The position numbers and the translations under genes are program-made. The notes under the pieces are model-generated. The model was not told the DNA's origin, made no database searches, and saw nothing but the letters and a program-made list of their open reading frames with translations. This document shows, one piece after another, positions 16,359-24,922 of a DNA stretch of 64,000 bases. The DNA is from MED-G105 sp039819085 (GTDB lineage Bacteria > Pseudomonadota > Alphaproteobacteria > Caulobacterales > Parvularculaceae), in contig JBCBSQ010000007.1 in NCBI GenBank assembly GCA_039819085.1, forward strand, positions 1 to 64,000. Direction: 5' to 3'. Within the stretch, counting starts at the first letter, position 1, and every line of letters begins with the position of its first letter.

Positions 16359-18935
16359 ATGGGGCCGATTCTTCGGTTGTCCTTTCTTTGTGTGGTGTCG
16401 CTCGTCATGGCGATGACGTCAGCGCGCGCTGCGTTCACCGCCGATCAGCCCGGAAGCGCCGCTGGAGCGGATGTCGACGCGTCGCCTTTTGAAATCGCAG
16501 TCGCCGAAGCGAAATCCAATATGATGAAGGCGCCGCAGGCGGCGCTTGAAGCAGCTCAGCGTGCGGAAGCCCATGCCGCCGCGACAGACGGGCCGAATGC
16601 GCTTGCAACAAGCTTGTGGCTGCAAGGCGAAGCGCTGACCCGTCTTAACCGCGCCGGCGAAGCCGTTCCCATCATAACCCGCGCGCGCGACAGCTTGGGC
16701 GAAACAAGAACCAAGCTTGCTGGAGATGTTCTCGTCGCGCTTGGACGCGCGGAACGAAATCTGTCCCTGTACGGCGGCGCGCTCGCGAGTTTTCAGGAAG
16801 CATATCGCATTTACGATGAGCTTGGCGTTCGCCGCAGCAGCGCACTGGCGCTACAAAGCATCGGCACGCTCTACGACAGCGCGCGTCAGTATGACCGGGT
16901 GATTGAGTACTACGAGCGGGCGTCGGCGGCGTTCTCGGACGGCGCCATGCTAGACCTCGTGTCTCTCAACAACCGCGCCAATGCGTATCGCGAAATCGGC
17001 CGCTATGACGAAGCGGCGGAAATGCAGAAGCAGGCGCTGGCGATGGCGCGAAAGTCGGGCGGCAGTCTGCTACCAGCGCGCATACTGACAAACATTGCGG
17101 TTCTGGAGACGAAGCGCGGCGATCTGCCGGCGGCGGAGGCGGCCATTCAAGAGGCGTTCGCGCTCTCCGACAACGAGGACGCCAAGGGTTGGACGCCTTT
17201 CATTTGGGGCGCCAAAGCGCAAATAGAGGCGGCGAAGGGCGACAACGAGGCGGCCAGTTCCGCAATCGAGAAGGCGTTTGAAGGCGCCGATCTGGGCGCA
17301 ACCCCGCCGCCTTTCCGCGACTTCCACGAAGCCGCCCTCAATATCTATGAGGCGCTTGGCGAGACCAAAACGGCGCTCGCCCACGCTGCGGCTTTCAAGA
17401 GGCTTGATGATGAAGGACGCGATATCGCCGCGTCCGCCAATCTTGCGTTGATGAACGCTGAGTTCGAAGTCGCCAACAAAGAGCTTCAGATCGAACGCCT
17501 GAGGTCCGGTCAGTTGGAAAGAGACATTGCGCTCGCCGAGGCGCGATCGCGACAGATCCGCATTGTGGGCGTGTCCGGGGCGGCGCTCGGATGTTGCCTG
17601 ATCGGTTTCCTGTTCTACGCCGCGCTTTCGGCGCGACGTCGCGATAAAGCGACGCAAGCCTTCAACGAGACTCTGGCGGCGAAGAATGAGGAACTGACGC
17701 ACACGATCTATGCGCTCGAAAAAGCCAACCAGGCGAAGCTGGCCTTTCTCGCAACGACGAGCCACGAGATCCGTACGCCGCTGAATGCGATTATCGGTTT
17801 ATCCGATATCGTTCTGAATGGCGGCGCGGTCATCGATCGCGACCGCGAATATCTAAAGTCAGTAAACGAATCCGGTCATCATCTCCTTTCGATCGTCAGC
17901 GATATTCTGGACATTTCGAAGATGGAGGCGGGGCGTCTTGTGGTTGACAAGCGGCCTACGGATGTCGCCGCCGCAATCGACGCGGTCGCGGGCATATGGC
18001 GCAAGGCCGCTGACGAGAAAAGGCTGGCCCTGCGGGTCGAGTTCGACGAGAGCCCAATGGGATTTGTCACTGACGGGAGGCTCATCCGTCAGCTTGCGTC
18101 AAACCTCCTGTCGAACGCGGTTAAGTTCACAAAAACCGGGTCGATTGATGTTCGCCTTGAGAAATCGCTTGAGGCAGGGTTTATACTGACGGTATCGGAT
18201 ACAGGCGTCGGCATCCCTGACGCGTCTCAAGATCAGGTGTTCGAACCATTCAGACAAGCGGACGCCCGCCTCAGTCGGGAGTTCGGCGGCGCTGGTCTCG
18301 GCCTCGCGATCTGCCGGCGCATTGCAGAGGCGTTAGGCGGGAGCATCAGCGTCCGATCAACTGAAGGCGAGGGCGCGACGTTCATAGTCGCTATTCCCGC
18401 AGAGCCCGCATTGGTGGCGCAAGAAGAGATTGAAGCGCCTGCTGAAGTCAGCGTCCCTGATAGCGAGAACAAGTCCGGGCGAACGCCTGTCGCCGATCGC
18501 TTGAGCGCCGCAGTTCGGCATCCGACAGTGGATCTTTCACGGCTGCGCGTTTTGATGGCGGAAGACAATCTCGCCAACGCCATGGTCGCAAAGGCGATGC
18601 TGAAGGATGTGGTCGGCGACATTGAGGTCGTCGAGAACGGCGCGCTCGCTGTTGAGGCCGTTCAAAGCGGCGAGTTTGATCTTGTCCTTATGGACAAGCA
18701 GATGCCCGTCAAGGATGGCGTTGCCGCGACAAAGGAAATTCGCGCGCTCGATACGCGAGTGAACTCCATTCCGATCATCGCCGTCACGGCGGATGTTTTT
18801 GAGGGCGCGCGCGAAGACATGCTCCAGTGCGGCATGAACGACTTTGTCAGTAAGCCAATTACCAAAGACGCCATTGTCGGCGCGATTGCGAAAGTGCTTG
18901 GCCCGGCCGGCGGACCGGCGCGCCAGGCCAGCTAG
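16359..18935 (+). CDS. TPR-containing hybrid sensor histidine kinase
   Basis: 858 residues from the ATG at 16359, which has AAGG upstream. Signal peptide; TPR-like helical repeats (about 20-380); transmembrane helix (about 401-423); HisKA with phospho-His in ATTSHEIRTPLNA (about 467); HATPase with DTGVGIP and GAGLGLAI; one receiver domain (about 728-845) with LMAEDN, phosphoacceptor in DLVLMDKQMPVKDG, and SKP. The periplasmic TPR sensor suggests sensing of a protein or peptide ligand (inference). A longer frame opens at 16296. It converges on a second kinase of the same architecture, and no separate response regulator is adjacent, so the output is unknown. Confidence 0.9.
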   Translation: MGPILRLSFLCVVSLVMAMTSARAAFTADQPGSAAGADVDASPFEIAVAEAKSNMMKAPQAALEAAQRAEAHAAATDGPNALATSLWLQGEALTRLNRAGEAVPIITRARDSLGETRTKLAGDVLVALGRAERNLSLYGGALASFQEAYRIYDELGVRRSSALALQSIGTLYDSARQYDRVIEYYERASAAFSDGAMLDLVSLNNRANAYREIGRYDEAAEMQKQALAMARKSGGSLLPARILTNIAVLETKRGDLPAAEAAIQEAFALSDNEDAKGWTPFIWGAKAQIEAAKGDNEAASSAIEKAFEGADLGATPPPFRDFHEAALNIYEALGETKTALAHAAAFKRLDDEGRDIAASANLALMNAEFEVANKELQIERLRSGQLERDIALAEARSRQIRIVGVSGAALGCCLIGFLFYAALSARRRDKATQAFNETLAAKNEELTHTIYALEKANQAKLAFLATTSHEIRTPLNAIIGLSDIVLNGGAVIDRDREYLKSVNESGHHLLSIVSDILDISKMEAGRLVVDKRPTDVAAAIDAVAGIWRKAADEKRLALRVEFDESPMGFVTDGRLIRQLASNLLSNAVKFTKTGSIDVRLEKSLEAGFILTVSDTGVGIPDASQDQVFEPFRQADARLSREFGGAGLGLAICRRIAEALGGSISVRSTEGEGATFIVAIPAEPALVAQEEIEAPAEVSVPDSENKSGRTPVADRLSAAVRHPTVDLSRLRVLMAEDNLANAMVAKAMLKDVVGDIEVVENGALAVEAVQSGEFDLVLMDKQMPVKDGVAATKEIRALDTRVNSIPIIAVTADVFEGAREDMLQCGMNDFVSKPITKDAIVGAIAKVLGPAGGPARQAS

Positions 18936-19093
18936 CGGGCCGGCGCAGCCCTCTCAGCGCGTCGCCGCCGCCAACTCAACTCCGCTCAAATTCGCCGCTC
19001 CGACGGATACTAGACTGTGGCGCAAGGAACGACGCTCAAGCGCGCGCGTGAACGGCCGCTAGTGGGAGTGGATTGCCCAGTCAAGGCGAGCGA

Positions 19094-22000
19094 TCACGCC
19101 GCGGCGTCATCTCGTGACGCTGGCGCCCAGGCAAGAACCTTCTTGATCAAGATCTCTTTTTTCACCGGCTTGGTGATGTAGTCGTCCATGCCGGCGTCCA
19201 GCGCCTTCTCGTCATCGCCGTTCAACGCGTGCGCCGTAATCGCGATAATCGGCACACGGTTTTCCTGCTCATGCATTTCGTGGCGCCTGATCAGACGCGT
19301 CGCTTCGAGTCCATCCATCACCGGCATCGATAAATCCATTAAGATAACATCGAATCTGGATCGAAGATGCTGCTCAACGGCGTCTTCTCCATTGATCGCT
19401 ATTGATAGCTCAAAACCATCGAGGTCGAACATATTGTTGACGACCAGACGATTGACCTCATTGTCGTCTGCGAGAAGAACTCGTGTGGTTGGACCGCGTG
19501 TTTCATCTTGAGCTGGACGATCGGGCTTCATAGCGGCCGATTTCAATCCGTCCACGTCCCCAAAGTCCCGACCGGCGGCTCCACCAATCGCTTTTGACAG
19601 AGCCCGTCGCAGAAGCTCCGATCTGACAGGCTTGGGCAAGATTTCCACGATGTCCAGATCTTCGAAACGGCGCAACAGATCAGGCGTGTCCGCAGCCGAC
19701 AAAATGACTACTTGCGTTTCAGCGGTGGCCGGATTGGCCCGGATTTCACGCACCAGAGCTTCGCCGTCCATACAAGGCAAGCGCACGTCGACGATCGCGA
19801 CCGGCGCCGTTTCGCCGCGTTCGGCTCGCGTGGCGAGGATCTCGAGCGCCGTTGGCGCGTCGTTCGCGACAAGCGGCTCTCCCCCCCAGAATGTAATCTG
19901 TTCACAGAGAACGTGCTGATTGGCCTCCACATCCTCCACGATAAGGAAAGGAGCGCCCTTGAAATCCGTATCCGGCGTTGGTTCCGCCTGTGGTGGGTTG
20001 AGGGTAGGCATTGAGATCTTGAAGCTAAACTGCGAGCCTTCGCCCATCTTCGACGTGACAGCGAAATCGCCGCCCATCGCGTCGACAATGTTCTTCGAAA
20101 TCGCGAGGCCGAGACCTGTTCCCCCAAACCGGCGGGTCGTGTCAGACTCCGCCTGTGTGAACTGTTCGAAGATATGCTGAAGCCGGTCTTCAGGAATACC
20201 AATGCCCGTGTCTGACACGGTCAACTCGAGACAGTCAGTATTAGACGTTAAATCGGTTTCGTCGCGCGCGGCCTGCCGGACAATGATCGCAACATGGCCT
20301 TCTTCCGTGAACTTGACGGCGTTGCCGGCGAGGTTCGTCAAAACCTGCCGGAGCCGCCCGACGTCGCCAAGGTAATGACTGTGCAAGTCGGGCGGATAGT
20401 CGACAATCAGTTCGACCTTCTTTTCGCGCGCCTTCGGGCCGAGAAGGGTCGCGACGTCCTCGATCGCGGCGCGCAGATCGAACGACGCAGCTTCCAGCTC
20501 CAGCTTACCGGCTTCGATCTTCGAGAAGTCGAGAATGTCATTGATGATGGTGAGGAGGGCGTCGCCGGATTTGGCGATTGTCTCGGTGAACAGGCGTTGC
20601 TTGTCGTCGAGCCGCGTCTGCTGAAGGAGCTCCGCCATCCCGAGAACGCCATTCATTGGGGTTCGGATTTCATGACTCATGTTTGCGAGGAATTCGGATT
20701 TCGCCTGATCCGCCTTCAGCGCCGCTTCCTTGGCGAGGGCGAGCCGGCGGCTCATTCGTATCTGGGTGACAGCGAAGAGCCCGATCCCGATGATGGCGAT
20801 CGCGAGAAATCCGAAGGTGATCCGTTGGCGAAGGATCACCGTCTGCTGGAGCTCGCTCTCCGTTTCAAGCAGGTCGGCGCGTATCTGGGCGGCTTCGACC
20901 TGCGTTGCGTTCATGGCGCGCAATTCAGCAGCGATCTTGTCCAGCTGCCCGTTTTTCTCGTCAATGACCTTCTTTCGATAATCGTCATGCGCTTCGTAAG
21001 CAGCGCGATAGTCTCCCTCGGCAAACAGGAGCGGACCGACAAGACTTTCAACGATTGATTGAAGCTGAGCGTCCGTGTCGAGACGAGGGTCATTTTGCAG
21101 GGCGTCGAAGTGACGGCGCGCTTCTGCGTTGTCGCCCCTTCCCAGAAGCGACAAGATCAGGCCACGGATCGCAAATGCGCGCCGCTCTTTCGCATCGTAA
21201 GGCAGGGCAAGCGCCTCCCGATAGCAATTTTCGGCCTTTTCGTAAGCCTCCATAGCGAGCGAGACGCGTCCGCATAGGTCCGCTGCGTAGTATTGGTAGA
21301 GCGGGCTATCCGCCGCTGCGGCGAGCGAGCTGTTGATCTCAGAGAATGCCGCGGCGATCTCATAGTCGCCCTGGCGGAAGGCGGCGAGCGCGAAATTGTA
21401 GACGTGCGATTGGCCGGAGACCGGCATGTCGTGGCTTTCGACCGATGAAACCCAGCGCTGCACGGCGTTCGCCATGCCGGTGTAGTCGCCGATGTTCATG
21501 AAATGATACGCCAACGCGCCGAAAAGCTCCGTACGCAGAAACGGCCTTATCCTCTCCTGTCGCTCGACAACCTCGCGGATGAGTGAGAGCGCTTCGTCGT
21601 TTCGAAGGCTGTCCGCGTAGACATACGAAAGCAGTAGCCGCGCTTCGGCGTCTTCGTCAGGCGTAAGGCCGCCCGTCGCAATGAGCGCAAGTAGTTGTCG
21701 CTCCGCCGCTTCATAGTCACCGGATTTCATGATGACTGAAAAGGCGGCCAACAGTTTTACTTCGAACCGGCGTTCAGGGTCGCCGTCGCGTTGTAGCTCC
21801 GACACAAACTGACCGTAGTATTTATCGAAGCCCCGTTCGTCCATTTCGACCGCCCGCGAGAGCGCGGTGTCGTGAAGCAGACGCAATCGATCCGCACGTG
21901 GATATGCTGAAATCTTATCGTCGAACGCGCGCCAGTCATCTTCGCGCGCCACGATCCCGGATTCTTCGATTTTGCGAGACGCATCGAGGGCCGCATTCGC

Positions 22001-22096
22001 CCAGTCGTCTTCTGCGTGGGCGGGCGACCCGGAACAAAAGGCGCCTGCGCAGGCCGCGAGCAATCCAACAACACCGGTGTGGTTTCGACGAATCAC
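19094..22096 (-). CDS. TPR-containing hybrid histidine kinase with two receiver domains
   Basis: 1000 residues with a GTG start. Signal peptide (GLLAACAGAFCSGSPAHA); long TPR-like region (about 30-400); transmembrane helix (about 425-445); HisKA (NMSHEIRTPMNG, about 470); HATPase (DTGIGIP, GTGLGLAI); receiver 1 (AIVDVRLPCMDG) and receiver 2 (LLADDNEVN, VILMDLSMPVMDG, TKP). It lies 70 bp downstream of the peptide exporter on the same strand with no terminator between, so it may be cotranscribed with it. Peptide-dependent signalling is possible (inference). It could equally be an independent envelope sensor. Confidence 0.9.
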   Translation of the reverse strand: MIRRNHTGVVGLLAACAGAFCSGSPAHAEDDWANAALDASRKIEESGIVAREDDWRAFDDKISAYPRADRLRLLHDTALSRAVEMDERGFDKYYGQFVSELQRDGDPERRFEVKLLAAFSVIMKSGDYEAAERQLLALIATGGLTPDEDAEARLLLSYVYADSLRNDEALSLIREVVERQERIRPFLRTELFGALAYHFMNIGDYTGMANAVQRWVSSVESHDMPVSGQSHVYNFALAAFRQGDYEIAAAFSEINSSLAAAADSPLYQYYAADLCGRVSLAMEAYEKAENCYREALALPYDAKERRAFAIRGLILSLLGRGDNAEARRHFDALQNDPRLDTDAQLQSIVESLVGPLLFAEGDYRAAYEAHDDYRKKVIDEKNGQLDKIAAELRAMNATQVEAAQIRADLLETESELQQTVILRQRITFGFLAIAIIGIGLFAVTQIRMSRRLALAKEAALKADQAKSEFLANMSHEIRTPMNGVLGMAELLQQTRLDDKQRLFTETIAKSGDALLTIINDILDFSKIEAGKLELEAASFDLRAAIEDVATLLGPKAREKKVELIVDYPPDLHSHYLGDVGRLRQVLTNLAGNAVKFTEEGHVAIIVRQAARDETDLTSNTDCLELTVSDTGIGIPEDRLQHIFEQFTQAESDTTRRFGGTGLGLAISKNIVDAMGGDFAVTSKMGEGSQFSFKISMPTLNPPQAEPTPDTDFKGAPFLIVEDVEANQHVLCEQITFWGGEPLVANDAPTALEILATRAERGETAPVAIVDVRLPCMDGEALVREIRANPATAETQVVILSAADTPDLLRRFEDLDIVEILPKPVRSELLRRALSKAIGGAAGRDFGDVDGLKSAAMKPDRPAQDETRGPTTRVLLADDNEVNRLVVNNMFDLDGFELSIAINGEDAVEQHLRSRFDVILMDLSMPVMDGLEATRLIRRHEMHEQENRVPIIAITAHALNGDDEKALDAGMDDYITKPVKKEILIKKVLAWAPASRDDAAA

Positions 22097-22166
22097 AGGC
22101 CCAATCCCCTCGCGGCAGTGTCGAGAAATAGAATTACCAGTCAGTGAAGTAATAATCGTCTTTTTT

Positions 22167-24374
22167 TCAAAACAATGCGGCTTCCGCTTGGGGCGCGTCG
22201 ATCTGAAACCGACCGCCGCGGTCGGGTCCGGCTTTTCGTTTGCCGCCGCTCCGCTGGCCCACCCTTATCGCGCCGTCCTTCAGCACGACGACTTTTGTCG
22301 CGATCCTGAGCGTGGCTGAGCGATGCGCAATCAGAACCTTTGTGCCGGAATAGGACTCCAGCGTCTCAAGCACGCTCTTTTCGCTGACGTCGTCCAAGTT
22401 CGCCGTACCTTCATCCAGGAACAGCATAGACGGCTCCCGGTAGAGCGCGCGGGCCAATAAAACGCGCTGCTTCTGTCCGCCGGAAAGGGTGCTGCCCATG
22501 TCCCCGATAAGGGTGTTGAACCCCATCGGCGTCGACATGATGTCGTCATAGACTGATGCGAGGCGCGCGCACGCCTCGATGCGGGCCATGTCGATGTCCT
22601 CATCGAAGAAAGCAATGTTTTCCGCCAGGCTGCCGGACAACAATTGATCGTCCTGCATGACGACGCCAATGCGTCTTCTCAGCGCGCGAAGCCCGATCGC
22701 CGAAATCGGCCGGCCGTCAAAAAGAACCTCGCCGGCGGTAGGCTCAAGGAGGCCGATCATAACTTTGAGGAGCGTTGTCTTGCCCTGGCCCGACCCGCCG
22801 AGGATCGCAACGGTTTCATTTGCGCGTATCTTTAAGTTGATGTCCTTAAAGATGAACGGTTCGTGCTCGGCGTAGCGGAACGACACGCCTCGCAGCTCGA
22901 TTTCGCCATTTAGCGGCTCGTCCACGGAGAGATAGCTTTGCTCAGTCGCCTCTGTCTGGGCATGGACGATATCCGCGAGCCGCTCCAGGTGCAGTTGAGC
23001 AATGCGCCACTCAATCATCTTGTCGATCAGGCCCTCTACGGATTTCGCGAAATGGTTTTGGTAGGCGATGAAGGCGAACAGCATGCCGAGCGTAAACTCA
23101 GCCTTTATCACCATTTGCGCGGCGAGATAGATGACGAGAATGCGCAGCGCGTTGACAATTAGCCGGCTGGCGGCTTCGCTTACCGCTTCGGCTTTTTGAA
23201 GTTGAACGTCGTTATTGACGACCGTGACTTGCGCATTTCGCCATTGAGCTTGGCGTTGTTGCTCACGGCCAAACAGTTTGATCGCGCGAGCGCCGCGAAT
23301 GCTCTCCAAGAAGAGCGTGTCGAGCCGCGCCTTAAGCTGCAAGCCTTCTTGGCTCTTCCTTCGCAGATACGGGAAGATGGCGAGCCGCATGGTGAAGTAT
23401 ACGATCAGCCCACAAACGATGACGAGAGTCATCTTGACGCTGTAGAGCAGCATCAGCGCGAGCGTCGTCAGCGCCATAACGCCATCAATGGCGACCGCGA
23501 CAAGGCTGCCGGTGATCAACTCCTTGATGGGTTGGAGGGAGTCGAATCGCGAAGACACATCGCCTAGATGGCGCTTTTCGAACCAGTCAAGCGGCAGCCT
23601 GACGACATGACGGAAGGTGTTCGCCTGCATTTGGGTGCTGAGCATGTTTGAAAGATAGATGTCAGCGCCCGCCCTAAGAAGGGAGGTGACGCATTCAATC
23701 GCGAACAGCAGTAAAAACCCCAAGAGCAGGACATTCAGAAAACTGAGATCGCCGCTGAGAATCGCTTCGTCGACGACGAGCTGGCTGTAAAAAGGCGTCG
23801 CCAACGCAATCGCTTGAAGCAACGCGGAAAGACCGAGGATCTGCAGGAGGCTCCTCTTTAGCCCGGTGATCTTGGTCCAGAAATCCCACAGCCGGATTTT
23901 TGGCGTCGCTTTTTTGCGCACGAATTCGGACGTCGGCGTCAGTTCAAGCGCAACGCCGGTGAAATGGTCTGAGATTTCCTCCACGCGCATGCGCCTGACG
24001 CCCGAAGCGGGATCGTGAATGATCGCTCTTCCGTTGGCGACGGACTTCAGGACGACGAAGTGATTTAAGTCCCAGTGGAGAATGCAGGGGCATTCGAGAT
24101 CCGCGATGTCGGGGAGGTCCAGGCGAAGCGGCCGGGCGGCGAGGCCGACCGTGTCAGCGACGTCGACAAGCTGCGCGAGGGTGGCGCCCTTCAACGAAAC
24201 GGCGAAACGGCGTCTCATGCTTGCGAGATCTTCCGCCCGCCCATGAAACGTGGCGATCATCGCAAGGCAGGCGAGGCCGCATTCAGCCGCCTCAGACTGA
24301 AGAATAACCGGCAGCTTGGCGCGCGTTCCGGCCAGGATAAGATCGGCCAGAATCGAGTTGTCGGTATCATCCAT
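22167..24374 (-). CDS. Peptidase-containing ABC exporter (C39 / CvaB-type PCAT)
   Basis: 735 residues. The N-terminal C39 peptidase has LQSEAAECGLACLAM with catalytic Cys32 and oxyanion Gln26, His near 104 (HWDLNHFVVLK) and Asp in IHDPASG. Next come an ABC transmembrane domain (about 165-440) and a nucleotide-binding domain with LGGSGQGKTT, LSGGQKQRVLLARAL and MLFLDEGTANLD. Such exporters cut double-glycine leaders and export the core peptide. GGAGG is ten bases before the ATG at 24374; the GTG at 24383 is too close to it. The gene lies just downstream of the GRWGGG precursor, separated by a terminator, with an HlyD partner divergent. Confidence 0.95.
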   Translation of the reverse strand: MDDTDNSILADLILAGTRAKLPVILQSEAAECGLACLAMIATFHGRAEDLASMRRRFAVSLKGATLAQLVDVADTVGLAARPLRLDLPDIADLECPCILHWDLNHFVVLKSVANGRAIIHDPASGVRRMRVEEISDHFTGVALELTPTSEFVRKKATPKIRLWDFWTKITGLKRSLLQILGLSALLQAIALATPFYSQLVVDEAILSGDLSFLNVLLLGFLLLFAIECVTSLLRAGADIYLSNMLSTQMQANTFRHVVRLPLDWFEKRHLGDVSSRFDSLQPIKELITGSLVAVAIDGVMALTTLALMLLYSVKMTLVIVCGLIVYFTMRLAIFPYLRRKSQEGLQLKARLDTLFLESIRGARAIKLFGREQQRQAQWRNAQVTVVNNDVQLQKAEAVSEAASRLIVNALRILVIYLAAQMVIKAEFTLGMLFAFIAYQNHFAKSVEGLIDKMIEWRIAQLHLERLADIVHAQTEATEQSYLSVDEPLNGEIELRGVSFRYAEHEPFIFKDINLKIRANETVAILGGSGQGKTTLLKVMIGLLEPTAGEVLFDGRPISAIGLRALRRRIGVVMQDDQLLSGSLAENIAFFDEDIDMARIEACARLASVYDDIMSTPMGFNTLIGDMGSTLSGGQKQRVLLARALYREPSMLFLDEGTANLDDVSEKSVLETLESYSGTKVLIAHRSATLRIATKVVVLKDGAIRVGQRSGGKRKAGPDRGGRFQIDAPQAEAALF

Positions 24375-24462
24375 TTCCGCCACGCCTCCGAAGCGACTGG
24401 ATAGATCCGATCGGTTAAAAATTAACGCAAATTGAGGGGATTTCTAATCTGGAGAGGTCGAA

Positions 24463-24494
24463 TAAAAAGAGCCGCTCCTTATGGGAGCGGCTCT
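24463..24494 (-). terminator. Rho-independent terminator between precursor peptide and exporter genes
   Basis: A perfect 11-bp inverted repeat (24468-24478 with 24484-24494) around a five-base loop. On the minus strand the stem is followed by a run of T. It lies just after the precursor stop and before the exporter start. It would give abundant peptide mRNA with limited read-through into the exporter. Confidence 0.9.
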
Positions 24495-24521
24495 TACAGT
24501 GCGAATCCCGCGATGCGGGTA

Positions 24522-24701
24522 TTAGAAGTTGCCGCCGCCCCAACGGCCAAACGTCATCGGATTACCGCCGCCCCAGCGGCCGTAAACGGCGGGCGCATCC
24601 GCGCCGCCGCCCCATCGGCCGGCGCCGGACACAACCTTGATTTCTTCCGCCGTCAACTCGCGCTTGGTCGTCTTGGTCTTGATGTTCTGCTGCTTCTTCA
24701 T
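24522..24701 (-). CDS. Microcin/bacteriocin-like precursor peptide with GRWGGG triple-repeat core
   Basis: A 59-residue precursor. The leader ends ELTAEEIKVVSGA and matches the double-glycine consensus position by position: Leu -12, Glu -8, Ile -7, Val -4, Gly -2, Ala -1. Cleavage by the adjacent C39 exporter would leave a 32-residue core, about +2 in charge. The core contains GRWGGG three times, with spacing shrinking towards the C-terminus (GRWGGGADAPAVY, GRWGGGNPMTF, GRWGGGNF). The ATG at 24701 has GGAG nine bases upstream; the longer frame to 24764 lacks this support. I know no characterised bacteriocin with this core. No modifying enzyme or immunity gene is evident nearby, so the role could be antimicrobial or signalling. 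Confidence 0.85.
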   Translation of the reverse strand: MKKQQNIKTKTTKRELTAEEIKVVSGAGRWGGGADAPAVYGRWGGGNPMTFGRWGGGNF

Positions 24702-24922
24702 CGATCGGTACTCCACTTGGCGACACCCGCCCCTTACAGAATTGATAGGTGAACTTTTATTCAAACCGTCTTACCAACTCGTAAATGTGGTTTCAGATTG
24801 CGCAAAGGTTTTTAATGACCGTATAAATATAGTTAACTGGGTATTATGGTAAATAGAAATTTTACGCCATTGAGGTACAGCATCCGCTAATCGCTTGAGC
24901 ACTCAGGCTAACGCGAGGCGAC
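24702..24922. promoter_or_regulatory. AT-rich divergent promoter region of the peptide export locus
   Basis: About 220 bp, much richer in A and T than the surrounding genome, between the leftward precursor gene and the rightward HlyD-family gene. It should contain both promoters. I could not assign -35/-10 elements with confidence. Confidence 0.5.

Noticed and set aside
24702..24764. Longer N-terminus for the GRWGGG precursor
   Set aside because: No ribosome-binding site at the upstream start, while the ATG at 24701 has GGAG at good spacing and gives a leader of normal length.
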